Shown here in pieces: positions 5,744 to 7,468 of a stretch of DNA of 7,468 nucleotides (position 1 is its first letter; the number at the start of each line of letters is the position of its first letter). The stretch is from the NCBI GenBank assembly GCA_030673995.1, contig DAOUYU010000085.1, forward strand, positions 1 to 7,468. Reading direction: 5' to 3'. The translations under genes were made by a program, and so were the position numbers. Under the pieces are notes generated by a model, which saw only the letters and a list, made by a program, of their open reading frames with translations, was not told the DNA's origin and ran no database searches. This DNA is from Candidatus Aminicenantota bacterium. GTDB lineage: Bacteria; Acidobacteriota; Aminicenantia; Aminicenantales; Aminicenantaceae.

Positions 5744-7078
5744 TCAAGCCAGCGAAAGCTGATCATGGGCTAAGTGGAGCATTCCCAGGATAGGGACATT
5801 GTAGGGGCAAGCAGCCTCACAGTACCCCGGGCATTCGCGGCATGAGTCAGCCTTGGCACCTGGGATCTTGGCGTACTTCAGCATAGCCTCCCTCTCCCGT
5901 TCCTGCGCCATGAAATAGTGGAAATAGCGCATGATCGTGTTCACGGGAACACCCTGTGGGCATTGGGGCTCGCACATCCCACAGGCATGCCGGCAGTAGA
6001 GCTCGCCACAACCCTCCTTGTAAACAGCTAGCGTTGCTTTGTCCCGATCGCTAAATTTTGATCCGGACAGGGGGAGGATACGCTCCATCTCGTCGTAGTT
6101 TTTTAGGGAACAGCAGACTGTGTTGACGTTGGGATTAGCGAGTACGAACCGAAAGGCCGCTTCCCTGATCTCATCTGGGTTCTTCAGATCATACTTCTTT
6201 ATGAATTGTTCCGCCTTATCGAGCTTATCCTTGAACCGCGTCAATCCTTCTTTGTAGAGGGGATGGATTTCCTTTTCTTCTTTCTCGAGCTGTTCGACAC
6301 GTGACTTGATGAGGTAATACTTGAACACCGGAGTTGTCTTCATTAGGGCTGTTCCGATCTTTTTCTTCTTGCAGATCTCAAGCACTCGCTTCCCTTGGTC
6401 CATCTGTAGAAAGTTGTAAGCAAAGAGGAAAACATCGAACCGTCCATCATCAGCAGCAGCCAGGAGCACCTTATCCATTGTCTCTTTGGGGTCCCTGAAC
6501 CAGAATGATCCGTGGTTGGAAACGCCCACATACCGAACTCTGCCTTCGGCCTTAAGCTGCTGCATGGCGGCGTGAAACCCCTCGGTTTTTAGAGTTTCAA
6601 CCTTTTCCGGCATGTGCATCATCATGCAGTCGATGTATTCCGTATTCAGCTCTTGAAGCGCTTTGCGCACCCTTTTGACCAGGCCCTCCTTTGAGGTATC
6701 CTTCTCCATCAACATCTTGGAGGTGATGAAGATCGATTTGCGGTCGCGCCCTTTAATAGCATTGCCGACGATCCGGTGGTGTCCGGGGTAGCTTTCCGCA
6801 GTATCTATATAGTTTACCCCGGCATCCAGCATGGTGCCGATCAGCCCTTCATCCTGAACAGAACCGACTGCGAGATCCGAGACCTTAAATCCGGTGCGGC
6901 CGAGGATGCGGTAGTCTTTGATCTTGGGCGGAGATAAACTCTTCATATCTCTACTGTGTGTCCGGGTGCTTTCTTTTTCCTGAGCCCATCCGCCTTTTGT
7001 GGCCATGCCGGCGCCGAGCATCCCGAAGACGGAAGTCCTCAAAAAATGCCTGCGGTTAAGAGGTGATTTTTTACGCAT
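5744..7078 (-). CDS. Tat-exported aldo/keto reductase with C-terminal iron-sulphur domain
   Basis: This 444-residue protein starts with a twin-arginine signal (NRRHFLRT, 8-15, a short hydrophobic stretch, and a probable cleavage site near 31-33), so it is likely exported folded. An aldo/keto reductase barrel follows (about 55-345) with the full catalytic tetrad: D92 and Y97 in YIDTAESYPGHH, K121 in FITSKM and H155 in MMMHMPE. The C-terminal region (about 357-430) has two cysteine groups, C362/C366/C369/C373 followed by PQGVPV and C413/C416/C420/C424 followed by PYNVP, which resemble a double [4Fe-4S] ferredoxin domain. This matches the known subfamily of aldo/keto reductases with a Fer4 tail. 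A GGGAGG site (7088-7083) lies four bases before the ATG. G+C in the gene looks higher than in the neighbouring genes. Substrate and electron partner are unknown. Confidence 0.92.
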   Translation of the reverse strand: MRKKSPLNRRHFLRTSVFGMLGAGMATKGGWAQEKESTRTHSRDMKSLSPPKIKDYRILGRTGFKVSDLAVGSVQDEGLIGTMLDAGVNYIDTAESYPGHHRIVGNAIKGRDRKSIFITSKMLMEKDTSKEGLVKRVRKALQELNTEYIDCMMMHMPEKVETLKTEGFHAAMQQLKAEGRVRYVGVSNHGSFWFRDPKETMDKVLLAAADDGRFDVFLFAYNFLQMDQGKRVLEICKKKKIGTALMKTTPVFKYYLIKSRVEQLEKEEKEIHPLYKEGLTRFKDKLDKAEQFIKKYDLKNPDEIREAAFRFVLANPNVNTVCCSLKNYDEMERILPLSGSKFSDRDKATLAVYKEGCGELYCRHACGMCEPQCPQGVPVNTIMRYFHYFMAQEREREAMLKYAKIPGAKADSCRECPGYCEAACPYNVPILGMLHLAHDQLSLA

Positions 7079-7190
7079 GTTTCCTCCCTTGAATAGTTTA
7101 CGTTCCTATTGTAGGCTTTTCGACAGTTTTGGCTTTCTTTAATTCAGATATCATTTTTTATTGAGATTTTCCATTTTGAAATCATCATGA

Positions 7191-7219
7191 AATATATTTT
7201 GTAGAAGGAATAATGTCAA
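7191..7219 (-). promoter_or_regulatory. Strong sigma70-type promoter for the aldo/keto reductase
   Basis: On the minus strand a perfect TTGACA (7219-7214) is followed after exactly 17 bases by TATATT (7196-7191, five of six matches to consensus). Transcription would begin near 7184, leaving a leader of about 105 bases before the ATG at 7078. I see no clear hairpin or riboswitch in that leader. Confidence 0.6.
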
Positions 7220-7287
7220 TTATTAAAATTTAGCTCCCTTTTAAATAGAAGCTTCTCCGGAAGGCCTTTATTAAGACCACCCGGCTC

Positions 7288-7468
7288 TCATTCGCTTCTG
7301 AGGGCCTCGATGGGCTCTAGCGATGCTGCTTTCGAAGCTGGATAGATCCCAAAGATCAACCCGATAATAGCTGACAGAGTCAATCCTGCTCCGGTTGCGC
7401 CCCACGATACAATCGCAGTCCAGCCACCGACCTTGGAGGCCAGGAAGGTGGAAAGCACTCCGAGAGTA
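7288..7468 (-). CDS. MacB/FtsX-like ABC transporter permease, C-terminal end (partial)
   Basis: Only the last 59 residues lie in the window; the 5' part continues past the right edge. A hydrophobic helix (about residues 26-42 of the fragment, GAGLTLSAIIGLIFGIYPA) is followed by the sequence SKAASLEPIEALRSE and TGA. The pattern G-x-YPA-x-x-AA-x-x-PIEALR at the very end is characteristic of permeases of the MacB/FtsX type, which work with an ATPase in efflux, lipoprotein release or cell-division roles. Which of these applies cannot be told from the tail. The aldo/keto reductase downstream has its own strong promoter, 69 bases after this stop, so the two are probably separate units. Confidence 0.85.
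   Translation of the reverse strand, partial: TLGVLSTFLASKVGGWTAIVSWGATGAGLTLSAIIGLIFGIYPASKAASLEPIEALRSE

Noticed and set aside
6343..6531. Minus-strand open frame of 62 codons
   Set aside because: It is a shifted frame within the aldo/keto reductase, whose own frame is intact.
7098..7154. Minus-strand 18-codon ORF in the reductase leader
   Set aside because: No ribosome site lies before its ATG, and the surrounding sequence is A/T-rich, so it is likely a chance frame.
1..7468. CRISPR array, tRNA, rRNA, integrase, transposase or defence genes
   Set aside because: No regularly spaced direct repeats, no tRNA-like cloverleaf and no matching protein motifs were seen on either strand.

Overview
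The window is ordinary bacterial DNA of moderate G+C. It has Shine-Dalgarno-led genes, sigma70-type promoters and a twin-arginine export signal. The combination of an ADP-forming acetyl-CoA synthetase, an iron-sulphur aldo/keto reductase, an FMN nitroreductase and a MacB-type permease suggests a fermentative or otherwise anaerobic bacterium. An Aminicenantes- or Acidobacteriota-like lineage is a guess only; no marker gene is present to fix it.

From left to right, the minus strand carries a tandem of two alkaline-phosphatase-superfamily (type I phosphodiesterase) genes. One has an N-terminal membrane segment and runs off the left edge (870 to <1). The other appears cytoplasmic (2174-867). The two overlap by four bases (ATGA). 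Upstream of them, after a 186-bp spacer holding an inverted repeat and a candidate extended -10 promoter, lies a full-length fused alpha-beta ADP-forming acyl-CoA synthetase (4526-2361). A non-coding region of about 400 bp follows, with back-to-back promoters, a small palindrome between them and two short leader ORFs. On the plus strand come a nitroreductase (4929-5504) and a 45-residue membrane protein (5534-5671) that share a transcript direction. A weak terminator follows. Then, on the minus strand, there is a Tat-exported aldo/keto reductase with a C-terminal cysteine-rich iron-sulphur domain (7078-5744), preceded by a near-consensus promoter. At the right edge is the C-terminal end of a MacB/FtsX-like ABC transporter permease, also on the minus strand.

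The synthetase fits ATP formation from acetyl-CoA or another acyl-CoA in fermentation, and the nitroreductase and iron-sulphur reductase are redox enzymes. The phosphodiesterase pair has no evident metabolic link to these genes. I see no CRISPR array, tRNA, rRNA, integrase or transposase. The most unusual structure is a large inverted repeat (766-854) that looks like a REP-type element and is read as coding sequence at the very start of the membrane phosphodiesterase. I do not see a clear new multi-gene system; the findings are mostly local structures.
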